The position numbers and the translations under genes are program-made. A stretch of 64,000 bases of DNA from Tetradesmus obliquus (Eukaryota; Chlorophyta; Chlorophyceae; Sphaeropleales; Scenedesmaceae), in NCBI GenBank assembly GCA_030272155.1, contig CP126204.1, positions 2,285,501-2,349,500 of the forward strand. Direction: 5' to 3'. Numbering within the stretch: the stretch's first letter is position 1; the number at the start of each line of letters is the position of its first letter. A model generated the notes under the pieces. The model saw only the letters and a program-made list of their open reading frames with translations, was not told the DNA's origin and searched no databases. This document shows, piece by piece, positions 46,717 through 57,083 of the stretch.

Positions 46717-47160
46717 TATAACATGCTGCATAAAAGAAGAAAAGGCATATGCCTTTTCACAAGCATGCATGCTTGTGAAGCATGCTCAAATGCTGCGCTT
46801 TTCGGGAGTGAGCAATGGTCTGGTATGAGCGGTGCTGCCTTTGATGGTTTTGGGCTGTCCATGACGGCTTTGCTTGTGCCAAGTCATGCACACAGCGTAT
46901 TTTCTGGGGTGAGTCTGCACAATGTGCACGTCAGCAAGACTTGGGTGGTCGTCAAAGCAGCCGTTACACAGCTGCCACCGTAGCGATGTTGTGACAACAG
47001 ATATGTTTTTGCCAGACTGTTGTATGATGCTGCACAGTGCAGCGTGACGCTGCATGTTGCTGGTGCGGTGACAACTTGTTGTTCTTGAGTGACGGTGATG
47101 GCCTTGACTACCACTAGCAGACGATGGAGGTTCTGTTGGGCTTGGTAACACGTGGCGACA

Positions 47161-47440
47161 TTGCAATGGTTGCCAGGCTGCCGCCGGCTCCGGGAGCAGC
47201 AGCAGACTGTTATGACACCATTGCACTGTGGCCCATGGCCAGAGCGCGGCAACAGCCTCCACCTCTGCTGCCGCGTTGGCATGGCTCACTGCTGCTGTAA
47301 CCGCCGGGGCTGTCATCATTCCAGCCACCATGTGCCCACTGCTTTATGCGTCCTCCTCTCCGCCCTCCTCCTCCTCCTCTGTTGTCCATAAAGTGCTGAG
47401 GGATCGCAAAGCGCTTGATGCAAATCACGTGGTTTCCTGA
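47161..47440 (-). repeat. Decayed duplicate of the kinase gene's last exon and 3' flank
   Basis: Bases 47318-47433 match exon 11 around the Ile-Pro-Glu-His-Phe-Met-Asp-Asp region and the acidic codons. The copy reads Ile-Pro-Gln-His-Phe-Met-Asp-Asn followed by Gly codons. Bases from 47167 (tggttgccaggctgcc) match those from 47482, about 315 bp away. It lies downstream of the functional stop, so it is a pseudo-exon. Confidence 0.85.
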
Positions 47441-47454
47441 CAAGCAGCACAATG

Positions 47455-47459
47455 TTACA
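47455..47459 (-). terminator. Possible polyadenylation signal TGTAA of the kinase gene
   Basis: Reads TGTAA on the minus strand, about 100 bp beyond the TGA at 47557-47559. Confidence 0.45.
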
Positions 47460-47556
47460 TCGACTGGTTTGCGAAACCAAATGGTTGCCAGGCTGCCGAT
47501 CTGGTAGTGTAACTGCAGTAGCTGCTGCAGCAGCAAGCCAGTACGCACACAGACAA

Positions 47557-48277
47557 TCACGAGCCCATGAAACCCGCCACAGTGTGGCCCCTGCTGCGCG
47601 CGTCCTCCTCCTCTTCCTCTGCTGCCCTATCATCCATGAAATGCTCAGGGATCACTGAGTGGCTGATGCGCACGTCACGCTGCAGCGAGGCGTGAGACTC
47701 CGTCATGCGCGCAGCAATCTCCAGCGCCTGCACAAAAAGGTGCATTTGAAGCAGCAGCGCAAGCAGCAGTGGCAGCGGCAGGCACGCTTCAGCTCAGGGA
47801 ACTGGAAATACTGCTGAGCCGGCTGGTGGCCTGGCTAGGGCAAGGGATGGAGGCGGGAGGTGAGAAAGTCACAACACAGAAAGGTCAGAAAGTCACTGAC
47901 GGTCATTTTGGTTGCGGCTGCTGCGCAGTTGTACCGCGTGTCGCTGCACATAGCACACCCCTGCTGCAGCCACAGCTTGACTTAACTTCATCACGCGGGC
48001 CGCGTGCATGCAACACACTGACAGGAGGCAAGGAAGCAGACACCCCTGAGGATCATAGCGCTGCTGCTGCTGCTGCTGCTGCTGCTGCCCAATGCGTGCG
48101 CAGCAGCATGCTGCTTCGCAGCCGCCTCGCCTTCATCTCATCGCGCGGGCCGCGGGCGTCGAAAGAGATCCTGAACTTGTGGCAGGGCCGCAGCGAGTAG
48201 CGCACAGCCCCCGTGGACAGGTCGACGTGCTCAGGGATGGCAGTGTCCTCCCTGATGTAGCACACGTGGAAGCCCCT

Positions 48278-48326
<49 letters not shown>

Positions 48327-49031
48327 GTGTGCTCAGTCCAAGTGTTCAGGGATTGAAGTGTCATCTCTGATGTGCACACGTGCTCCAGGCCTACTGCAAC
48401 AGATCACATTGTGACGAGGACATGTTTGACCAGTAGCACACCTACCTGTCAGTCAGCGCGTCAACCAGCATATCAATGGTCATGGGATGTCCGCTGAAAA
48501 AGGGGCCGCGGGTCATATGCCCTTCCAGGCCACCCAATCAGCTCAAGCACTAACAACATGCCCCAGGGGCATGCAGTGAGCCTGCTGCGAAGTTGGTCTT
48601 TGTGCCCCAGCATACGCCCGGAGAGTCTGCTTCTATCTTTACGAGTATATCCGATCTGTTAGGTTGTTGAACATGAGTTGCAGGTGCACACCCACCTGTC
48701 TGTCATCACGTCGACCAGCATATCAATGGCCACGGGGTGTTCACTGAAGAAGGGGCTACGTGTGACGTACTCGGCATGCCCACCAGCAGAAAACGCAACA
48801 GACTCTGCCGCATGTTCTAGGCCTACTGTAACAGGTGACACTGCCATTCACATTGTTATGTAACAGGTCACACCCACCTGTCTGTCATCACGTCCACCAT
48901 CATGTCGATTGCCACGGGGTGTTCACTGAAAAAGGGGCTGCGTGTGACATACTCCGCATGCCCTGCCAGCCCACTCTGGCGCACCACAGGCAGCACGTCA
49001 TTGATGATGCGATCAACCACCTGGTTAGAAC

Positions 49032-49072
<41 letters not shown>

Positions 49073-49660
49073 GCAGCAGCAGCAGCAGTGAATACGGTTC
49101 ATTGACCCGCACCACAGGCAGCACGTCATCATTGATAATGCGACCAACAATATGAATGAAGCCACAGCAGCAGCAGCAGCAGCAGCAGTGGCAGCAGCAG
49201 CAAAGCACGCGGGGTTCCGTACCTGCCCTATCCCCCAGGCACACGATAACCCCTCCATATCAGCAGCGCTCGGGCGGTCACTTGCCAGCAACAACTGCAG
49301 ATGTACCTAGACACTGTGCGCCTGCTCAAAGACAGGGTCAGCAGAAGTGCAGCATCTCCGCAGCTACTGGCGCTTTGCCCCAAGACAGCACCTGACCTCT
49401 GCGTACAGCTCGTAGCTTGCCTCGCAGTAGCCGTCCAGCCGCATGACCAGCTCCTCACAGCAACACCACACACAGCTCACCAGCAGCAGTGAAGGAACCA
49501 GCATTAACAACCGAAAACAAACCGAGACAAAAGCTATCAGCCTGCTCAGATAACGGCCGTTTGAGTAGCGCTCTGTTGCCCCACCTTACTGCACACGCTT
49601 TGTCACCGTTGCTTCTTGTCAAACACCTCACCTCTGCGAACAGGTCGTAGCTTGCAGCAG

Positions 49661-49705
<45 letters not shown>

Positions 49706-50247
49706 AAACCTCACCTCTGCGTACAGCTCGTAGCTTGCCTCGCAGTAGCCGTCCAGCCGCATGACCAGCTCCACACCGCAACACCACACACAGCTCACCA
49801 GCAGCAGTGAAGAAACCAGCATTAACAACCCAAAACAAACCGAGGCAAACGCTATCAGCCTGCTCAGATAGCGGCCGTTTGAGCAGCGCTCTGTTGCCCC
49901 ACCTTACTTCACACACTTTGTCATCTTCCATAGTTGTGCATTCACCATGCCTAAACTGTCATTTTTATGTAGCAAACAGCTCACCTCTGCGAACAGGTCG
50001 TAGCTTGCCTCACAGTAGCCGTCCAGGCGCATGACCAGCTCCTGCCGCGCTGACAGCACCACGTCCTTGGCCAGCGGCAGGTGCCGGATCAGCTCTGAAA
50101 TAACATGTTACAATGTTGTTCACTTTGTTAGTAACAATGTCAGTGACAGGGACTGTGTTCCTGGTCAAGATATGTGATAAATTGTTCTAACTGAGTCATC
50201 CGCAGCTTTTGCGTGACCTGTTGTTTATTCTCCCTGTAATATACCAG

Positions 50248-50279
<32 letters not shown>

Positions 50280-50490
50280 CTCACCGTATGCTTTTGCGTT
50301 GAGGTCCAGGCTGCTCTGGTAGCGCAGCTCCTTAGTAATCTGCTGCCGCGTCTCTTCAAGGCTGCCCATTGCATCAATCAGAGTGAAGGGGAAGAACTGC
50401 TTCAGGCGCAGCCTGCAGCAGCAGCAGCAGCAGCAGATGGGACAGCAGCATCACTAAGAAAAAAGGCGACGAACTGCTTCCGCCGCAGGC

Positions 50491-50551
<61 letters not shown>

Positions 50552-53442
50552 CCGACCAGGACATACAAGGGACATGTGCGCAAGCACAACAGAGACCACA
50601 TCTCTACATGCACGTGCACACAGCAGCAGTGCAGCCACAGCAGCCACAGCAGCCACAGCAGGGCCATGCTACAGCCCAAGCTCACCAGCATAGCACACCA
50701 GCATAGAACACCAGCGCAGCACACCAGCGCAACACCACAACACTGCCACAGCAGCAGTGCAGCCACGGTACAGCCCAAGCAAACCAGCATAGCACACCAG
50801 CGCAACACCACAGCACTGCCACAGCACACCAGCGCAGCACACCAGCGCAGTCGCTCACGTGGCAGCGTAGTGTGTTTTGAAGATCGCGTAGCGCTTCCTG
50901 CACTTGTCTATGTCTGTGTCTGTGGCCCGCTCCTCGAAGAACTGCCCTGCTCCTGCATCTAGCACGCGCCGGTTGTGCAGGTTGGCCACCCGTGCGCGCT
51001 GCAGCTGGCGCTTGATGGAGGTCTCCTCGTCGCAGTACAGCACCACCACCTGCGCCAGGAGCAGCGGCGGCAGCAGCAGCGCCAGCAGCAGCAGCAGCAG
51101 CCGCAGCAGCAGCCAGAGCGACCCGTGTGCAGCCCTGCAGAGCGAACCGCATGCAACATTCCCAAGCAGCGCCATGCATGTCGAAAGCACCCAGCGCCTC
51201 TACCAGCATAAGCACATCCAAGGTTTGCAGTTTGCAAGATGCGGCTGCCGCCGCCGCCGCGTGTATGTGTGTATGGCCGCACCTTGAAGGACGGCCGCGG
51301 GAAGGCGATGCCTTGCGGAGTGTCTGCATACTTGTGGTGCAGCTCCAGCAGCTTGTCATACAGCATCTTCAGGAAGTCCACCTGCAGATCAAGGATTAAA
51401 AGAAAGGATGCAGATTTACAGCAAGGGTGCAGAGAAAGACAGGTGAGAGAGGGTGTGTCTGCATGCTTGTGGTGCAGCTCCAGCAGCTTGTCATACAGCA
51501 TCTTCAGGAAGTCCACCTGCAGATCAAGATGTGGCAAACACACACATCACAGCAGTATATCATCATACAGTTGCTGCGCATTTGAGGGCTAGTTATGCTG
51601 TGCTGATGGTGATCAGGAATGCAGTGTGGTGCAGCTCCTGCAGCTTATCGTACAGCATCTTGAGGAAGTCCACCTGCGCACAGGATGTGGGCATCACAAA
51701 TGTTATCATTCATCATACATAGCAAACAAGATCAAGATATATTCAGACACAACTGCTTTGGTTAGTCTCCACCAATCAGCAAGACTGTGTGCAACATACT
51801 GTGTGGGTGTGTGGTGTGGCCCTATGAGGCAAGACATGTGCCGCATACATCGTGCATTATGCTCATCGCGTTCTTATCGCTCCCGAGTACCATCTGCTGA
51901 CACGCCACATGACAACACGCGCCGACAGCCCCCACCTGTGTTGCTGTGCGGGGGAAGCCATCAACCACAAAGCCCAGGTCGTCCTGCAAGCCAGGCTCAT
52001 CCAGCAGCAGTGCCTCCAGCAGCAAATCACACACCATCTGATCTGGAATCATCTCGCCAGAGTCCACCAGCCGCCGGGCTTCCGGGTACGATTCCTGCAG
52101 GGACAAAGTGACGTTATGACACGTTTATAACAAAGACATGGAGTGTGCAACATGCACGGCAGAATTATTGGCAATGGCCGACGATGGCATGCAGCAGAGC
52201 TGTGAGATGTGAATAAACAAATGATATTCTAGGAACAATTGAAGGGGTTGGGAACATTTGAGAGAGGATAGTTACATGTGGGTCCTGGCACCACCCATTT
52301 GTATGAATAACCTTTGCAAAAGAGCAAACTGTAGCGCGGCATGACCGTGCTATGCAAGTCTACTGCCTATACATCTGCATCACTGCCACGTACCCAAACA
52401 CACACCAGCTGGTGTGACAGAACCCGATGTGAACCCAATTCAAAGGAACAGCAGGCTCACCAGCAGCCCTGATATCGTGAAGTGCTTGGTCAGGCCGCGC
52501 GTCTTCAAGATGTGCCCCGTGTTGACACCCTGCAGTGCGGCAGCAGCAGCAGCAGCGGCAGCAGCAGCAGCAGCGGCAGCAGCAGCAGCAGCACGCATGA
52601 GTGCTCAGCAGCAGCCATCGTCTTGCTGCTCCAGCAACTCCGGCCATCACAAGCAGCTGCTGCCATCCATACATGCCGAGCCTCGCATCTGGACATGCCT
52701 CAATGCATGCCGCATGGCCCTGTGGGCTGCGACATCTTTCAAACACTTTCAAACACATTCAAATGCTTGCCTAACACTTTCAAATGCTGATTGTTTGCGC
52801 CGCCACCCACCTTGCCGGAGCCTGGGGCTCCGTTGAGCCATACAATCTCCCTAGGCACACGGAAGTCCTGCAAGGCGGCAGCAGCAGCAGCAGCAGCAGC
52901 AGCACTGCATCATTCCGCTTGAGCAGATATGCAAGCAAGACAGGAAATCAGCTGCTGCCGTTGGGTTGCAGCTGCCCTGCAAGTTTAAGAGGTAGCTTCA
53001 CTCTGTAGTGCAAGGTGTTGTGGAGAGTTGTCCAAGCCACGACAGGGTACAGAGTGCTGCTGGCAACATGTGTCTGCCACCCATGTGGCTGCTGATGCTG
53101 CTGCCACTGCTGCTGTGATGCTATATAACTGCAAGCAGGCAAGGTTGCCCTGCTGCTGCTGCTGCTGCCGCCGCTGTCGCCGCTGCTGCTAATGCTGCTG
53201 CCACTACTGCTGTGATGCCATGGCTGCCGGCAGCGCAAGGCTGCTGTGGTTGCTGCTGGTGTTAATGCTTTTGCTGCTACGATGCGATGGCTGCAAGTCG
53301 GACAAACCTGCTGCTGCTGCTACTGCTGTGATGCAGTGGCTGCCAGGCAAGCACAACTGCTGCTGCTGCTGCTGCCAGTCACCTGGCCGTATCGCTCCTC
53401 AAAGCGGCGCCAGCAGGAGTCAAATATGACTAAGCTCTCCAT
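47557..53442 (-). CDS. Adenylate-kinase-type nucleoside monophosphate kinase with extended C-terminus
   Basis: It transfers phosphate from ATP to a nucleoside monophosphate; the preferred base is unknown. Eleven exons join to 1,332 nt (443 aa): 53442-53383, 52867-52811, 52529-52461, 52094-51936, 51381-51283, 51049-50859, 50412-50285, 50094-49985, 49020-48878, 48275-48131, 47727-47557 (TGA). The Walker A loop GAPGSGKG is at 33-40 (WLNGAPGSGKG), followed by the kinase signature DGFPRT at 107-112. A strand VVVLYCDEE (149-157) and a LID-like Arg-rich part (KRQLQRARVAN; RATDTDIDKCRKRY) come next. Residues 212-443 form a conserved tail (KELRYQSSLDL, LSARQELVMRLDGY, SPFFSEHPVAIDMMVDVMTDR, CHKFRISFD). 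The whole pattern recalls an adenylate-kinase-like family I know from bacteria; this is from memory and not checked. Exon 10 appears to use a GC donor. The 5' end is tentative: the exon could also begin at an acceptor 12 bp upstream of the ATG. Many introns contain partial exon copies. Confidence 0.82.
47965..48010 (-). repeat. Partial copy of kinase exon 10 3' end in intron 10
   Basis: The bases around cttcatcacgcgggccgcg resemble the Gly-Pro-Arg-Asp-Glu-Met-Lys codons at the end of exon 10 (48131-48160). It is short and decayed. Confidence 0.65.
48337..48390 (-). repeat. Partial copy of kinase exon 10 5' end in intron 9
   Basis: The sense strand matches the exon 10 start (His-Val-Cys-Tyr-Ile-Arg-Glu-Asp-Thr-Ala-Ile-Pro-Glu-His-Val-Asp region) with about a quarter of bases changed. 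The CTG-CAG acceptor tract is not retained in front of it. Confidence 0.82.
48442..48786 (-). repeat. Two partial copies of kinase exon 9 3' half in intron 9
   Basis: Segments 48690-48786 and 48442-48522 repeat the second half of exon 9 with its GT donor. The nearer copy differs at few codons (Ser-Pro-Phe-Phe-Ser-Glu-His-Pro-Val-Ala-Ile-Asp-Met). The farther one is more diverged (Gly-Pro-Phe-Phe-Ser-Gly-His-Pro). Neither has an AG acceptor at its left edge, so splicing in is unlikely. Confidence 0.88.
49109..49150 (-). repeat. Partial copy of kinase exon 9 5' end in intron 8
   Basis: The sense strand repeats Val-Asp-Arg-Ile-Ile-Asn-Asp-Val-Leu-Pro-Val-Val-Arg with one extra codon and Gly for Asp. 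The acceptor AG is lost. Flanked by long CAG/CTG runs. Confidence 0.85.
49390..49930 (-). repeat. Tandem duplication (~317 bp) carrying kinase exon 8 3' half, in intron 8
   Basis: Segments 49390-49454 and 49711-49772 both copy the end of exon 8 (Glu-Leu-Val-Met-Arg-Leu-Asp-Gly-Tyr-Cys-Glu-Ala-Ser-Tyr) plus its donor side. The following intron sequence is also duplicated, with gaaggaaccagc at 49491 and gaagaaaccagc at 49808, about 317 bp apart. A short third fragment lies at about 49625-49652. Confidence 0.9.
50461..50492 (-). repeat. Partial copy of kinase exon 7 5' end in intron 6
   Basis: The sense strand reads Leu-Arg-Arg-Lys-Gln-Phe after a CTG tract, against Leu-Arg-Leu-Lys-Gln-Phe in exon 7. 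Only about 30 bp match. Confidence 0.75.
50491..50551. repeat. Long CAG/CTG repeat in kinase intron 6
   Basis: About 20 uninterrupted CAG units on the plus strand, CTG on the sense strand. Other kinase-gene runs are at 48276-48321, 49034-49089 and 49656-49706. Confidence 0.95.
51437..51676 (-). repeat. Two partial copies of kinase exon 5 in intron 4
   Basis: Segments 51437-51523 and 51625-51676 both repeat the first part of exon 5 (Val-Asp-Phe-Leu-Lys-Met-Leu-Tyr-Asp-Lys-Leu). The nearer one keeps a ctgcag acceptor and reads on through Ala-Asp-Thr-Pro before diverging; a gtgagaga donor-like site lies near its end. It could serve as an alternative exon, but then exon 5 would be encoded twice. 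Confidence 0.88.
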
Positions 53443-54093
53443 CTTGTACTCTGCATGCAGGCCATGGTCACACATGTCATATGAGTGTGTAGGGGGAGGG
53501 AGGTGCAATGTGTGCAAGGTTCCTAGGTTACTGGCTAGCTATAGCTGCTGCAGCTGTACAGACGCACAGGCAAGCCCTGTCAGGGCAGCTTGCCAGTTGT
53601 CAACTCGCACTGAAGTCCTAAATGTAACACTTGCAGGACAACGGGAGGTGCCAGCGGCTGCTGCAGGTGCTGTCTACTGCCAACAAGACAGCACTGCAGC
53701 TATGCAAGCCGTTGCACCACGACAGCAGCCCAGCAGCAATGCTTGCGCACCAGAGGCGGTGCCATTCCACAGTGCTGCTGCAGCACGAGCAACGTCAGAG
53801 AACAGCAGTGGCAGCAACACCGCCATTGACCAGAGAGGTGCCAAGAGAGGCTTGGCAGCAGCACACACACGAGGTATTGCCCACGCCGCGCTGCTGCTGC
53901 TGCTGCTGCCTCGCATAGCCATGCTGCTGCCTCTGCCACTGACATGGAGGCTGATGTGAACAGATAGACTAGACTAGAAGTGCTTACATGTGGGAGCTGG
54001 CTTAACTGCTGCTGCTGCTGCTACTGCAGCCACATGTATCTCACTAACTCTCACCTGTACTGCGCTGTGCGTGGTATGCCCTCAAGCTGCTAC

Positions 54094-54127
<34 letters not shown>

Positions 54128-55142
54128 GCTGCTACTGCAGCCGCTACTGCTGCTGAATGTGCTGACGGTGCCTTGTAAGCTGCCAATAGCATGGAAGCTG
54201 TGCTTGGCCCCGTCTATCCGCAGTGACCTGCTGCTGCTTCTTGTTGCAACTGTTGTCAGTTCCTGCAAGCTGTGGATGCAGCGTTGGGGCTGCCTTGGCA
54301 GCACCTGAGCTGCCAGGCCAGCTGCAGCACCCATCCAGTGCTGTCGAACAGTTGTAAGAGACCTGGCATGCTGCAATGGGACCTGCGTTTGCTGCGTTTG
54401 CTGACAGATCAAATGCTGCGTCAAGACAGTGGCCAGCTGCTTAGCCCGCAGGCTTTGCCTCAAGATCTGCATGCTGAGCGTTATCCTAGCAGTGGAAGTG
54501 CGTTTTACATTATTGAAAGCTGCTGGGCGAATGGGAAGTGCAGAAGACTCCGGCAAGGGAACAAGGGCTTTTCTGAGTGTGAAGCCACAGCCCAGGACCG
54601 GCTTGTTTCAGCAAGCTCCCTGTATAATAGCGTTTGAGCGAGGTTTAAATGCCAAGATGCTCCACAAGCACAAAGCAGGTGTACAGTCACTTGGACCTTC
54701 AAACGTCGTCCAAATGGAGACCAACGGCGCTGGAAGGTGCCGTCATGTGGTTTTCAGGCAGAACTTCAAGTCATTTAGTCATGAAGGCAGCGCTGTTCCA
54801 CCGAATGGCACATGCTGAGACGTCTAGGGCTTGAAGCTTTGTGCAGAGGCCTAACTATGCCGCAGTCTGGCGCCAGCGGTTTCAGGCTTTTCTTCTATAC
54901 TGATGTTAACAAATTTTAACGGTTTGGTGCTTTGCAGTTGTGGCTTGAAGGTATCCTGCTGTACTGCCTAGCCCATCACCTACACTGAGCGTCCTATAGC
55001 TGTACAGCGTGCATGCAGGTCAGACATTACAAGCAAGCATAATGCAACATAATGAATACTAAAAAAACAGTATATCTGAAGTAGTCCCCCCAAAGGCCAC
55101 CAAGGCCGTTGAACCGCAGTTGTGCAGGCCGCTGACAGGAAG

Positions 55143-55184
55143 AGCTAGCTAGCCGCTAGCTAGCCGCTAGCTAGCTAGCTAAGG
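55143..55184. repeat. GCTA-rich self-complementary repeat
   Basis: Units of gctagctagcc repeat with small changes and are their own reverse complement over most of their length, so hairpins are possible. Confidence 0.8.
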
Positions 55185-55281
55185 CTTCAAGAGATTAAAG
55201 CCATGGAGGCTGCACAGGCCCCAGCCGCCATTCGTCGATCAGTACGTACAATTACACATTGGGATACAGCCTGTATGTACA

Positions 55282-55307
55282 GCTGTACAGGCTGCAGCCT
55301 GTACAGC
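55282..55307. repeat. 26-bp perfect palindrome
   Basis: The left half gctgtacaggctg is followed by its exact reverse complement cagcctgtacagc. A related ctgtatgtacag lies just to the left. Confidence 0.9.
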
Positions 55308-56191
55308 CCGTGGCAGCTGCGTGCATTGTACTGCACAGCAGGAATGTCAACTGCGTGCAGATGGTGCACAGCAGGATTGATGGCAACTTGGCTTCAACAG
55401 GGGGCAATGTGATGTGCTTGGGCACAGTGGCCAGCACTTGCATGCAACAGCAGGCTTCTCAAACCAATAACAATATCCTGGGTGCCAGCATGTAATCAGA
55501 CCGGCAACAAGCGAGGTCGCGACAAGACTTTGCTTGCCAGCACACACTTTATAACCTTGCTTGACCGCCAATATGTTTCGCTTGTCGCTGAGCGCGCGAG
55601 AGAGCTACCAACAATGCAAACAAATAAGCACCATTCCCAGAACATTAGATCCAACCCCAACCCCAGCGTTGGAAGCACGGCAATGCAGGCACCGCATGAG
55701 CACAGCTGGTGCAGGCTACCGCTCAGCTGCCGAAGCCCAATTCTGCTGGCAGGAGTTGTCAGCAGCAGCAGGAGGCCTGACACTGCGCATGCCAGCTTCA
55801 CCGCACAGTGCATGAAAAACAATGCGAACCAACGGGCCTGGCGCAAAATGGATTAAGAACTGCAGGCAGGGCATGCACATGCTGAACAGAACCATAGAAT
55901 ATAATATCAAGGCTGTTCCGGATACTCTGATGAAGATGCCAGTACACAGAGCAAGCTAGTAAAACTCTCGACGGGCTCACAAAAAAACTAGAAGGTTGCT
56001 TTAGCGCCTTGTTCACCAACACATGCAGGCAGGACGAACCAGCAACCTACACCTCGGCCACAACCACATGTGCGCACAAGCAGCACAAAGCAAATGGATT
56101 TGGCCAAGGCAAGGCAAAGAGCACTCACAGAAGATGTACTAGATGGTTTTCAGAACAGCACCGTGCTCCATGCTGTATCTGCAATACCTGC

Positions 56192-57041
56192 TTACGCGCA
56201 CACAAAGCCATTGCCGGCCTGGGTGGGCGAGCAGTTCGCGTCGATCCACTTGGTGCTCGTCTTCAGCGCGCAGCTGTTGACGCGGTCGTTGGCGCGGGGG
56301 AAGCCGGTGCGCCAGGGGCCGCCCACACTGCTCCAAGGAGAGGTTGACAGCAGGCTGTTGTCTGTCCACCTCCAGGAGCCCTCTGTGCCGAGGTCGCTCA
56401 GCCCAATCCTGCAGCAGCAGCAGCAGCAGCGGCAGCAGCAGCAGCAGCAGCAGCAGGGTTAGTTTCAGTGTGCCGCACTCAAGAATAAAACAGCACATGC
56501 GCTGCATTGCAGCCAGCTCTGACCCACGCAGCGTGCATTTTCACTTCATAAAGATGACACATTTGAGATGGTGCCAGGAGCCACATGTAACTGTAATCTC
56601 TTCGAAAGAGCCACATGCTGTGGTCTATGCCGCCATGCACTTCCACGCAGCCGTCCTGCATTGCTGCCCACCAACATGCCCTTCCCATCGAGATGCATGG
56701 TATACTGGTTCAGCATTTGCACTGAGTGAGTGAGTGAGTGACTGACTGACTACCCAGGCGAAGAGGGTGTATGGTGCCAGGGGCGGCACTTTTGACTCAC
56801 CAGTATCGGGAGCCAGCGATGTTGCTGGCGGCAGCATGCAGCTGCGTCTCCATAGTGGGGTCAGTGAGCTTCACCAGGCGCTTGCCGATGGTCATGCAAA
56901 CCTTGTCGGCCTCATCCCACCACAGCTCAAGGCTGAACACTGCAAACTCTACGCCGGGCCGGCTGGCGATGCTGACCGGGGTGTAGAACTCGCAGCGCCC
57001 AAAGCGCTGGATGAAGGCGGCGTTGGCGAGGCAGCGCGTCT
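56192..57041 (-). other. C-type lectin domain of the second giant protein
   Basis: Exons 57041-56801 and 56408-56192 encode RCLANAAF...FGRCEFY...ADKVCMTIGKRLVKLTD...SRYW-IGLSDLGTEGSWRWTDN...VNSCALK...KWIDANC...FVCA. The cysteine framework and WIGL core are intact. The EPN-type loop is replaced by FPRAND, and Trp-Ile-Asp stands for Trp-Asn-Asp. Both exons are preceded by CTG repeats that end in the CAG acceptor. Confidence 0.85.
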
Positions 57042-57043
57042 CT

Positions 57044-57083
<40 letters not shown>

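Larger units (their letters stand above)
46500..47556. other. Convergent intergenic region between CEP104-like and kinase genes
   Basis: Both genes end here. It holds the CEP104-like TGTAA, the kinase TGTAA (minus strand, plus 47455-47459), and a decayed duplicate of the kinase 3' end (47161-47440). No independent gene is seen. Confidence 0.6.
53443..56191. other. Intergenic region between kinase 5' end and second giant gene 3' end
   Basis: CTG-rich sequence dominates 53900-54170. The rest has only short frames without domains (for example plus 54272-54637 and minus 54556-54044). A GCTA-rich self-complementary stretch is at 55143-55184 and a 26-bp perfect palindrome at 55282-55307. The kinase promoter and the 3' UTR of the second giant gene must lie here. 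Confidence 0.5.

Noticed and set aside
53631-54818. Several plus-strand frames of 95-129 codons
   Set aside because: Short, overlapping and without domains, splice logic or similarity to anything I recognise.
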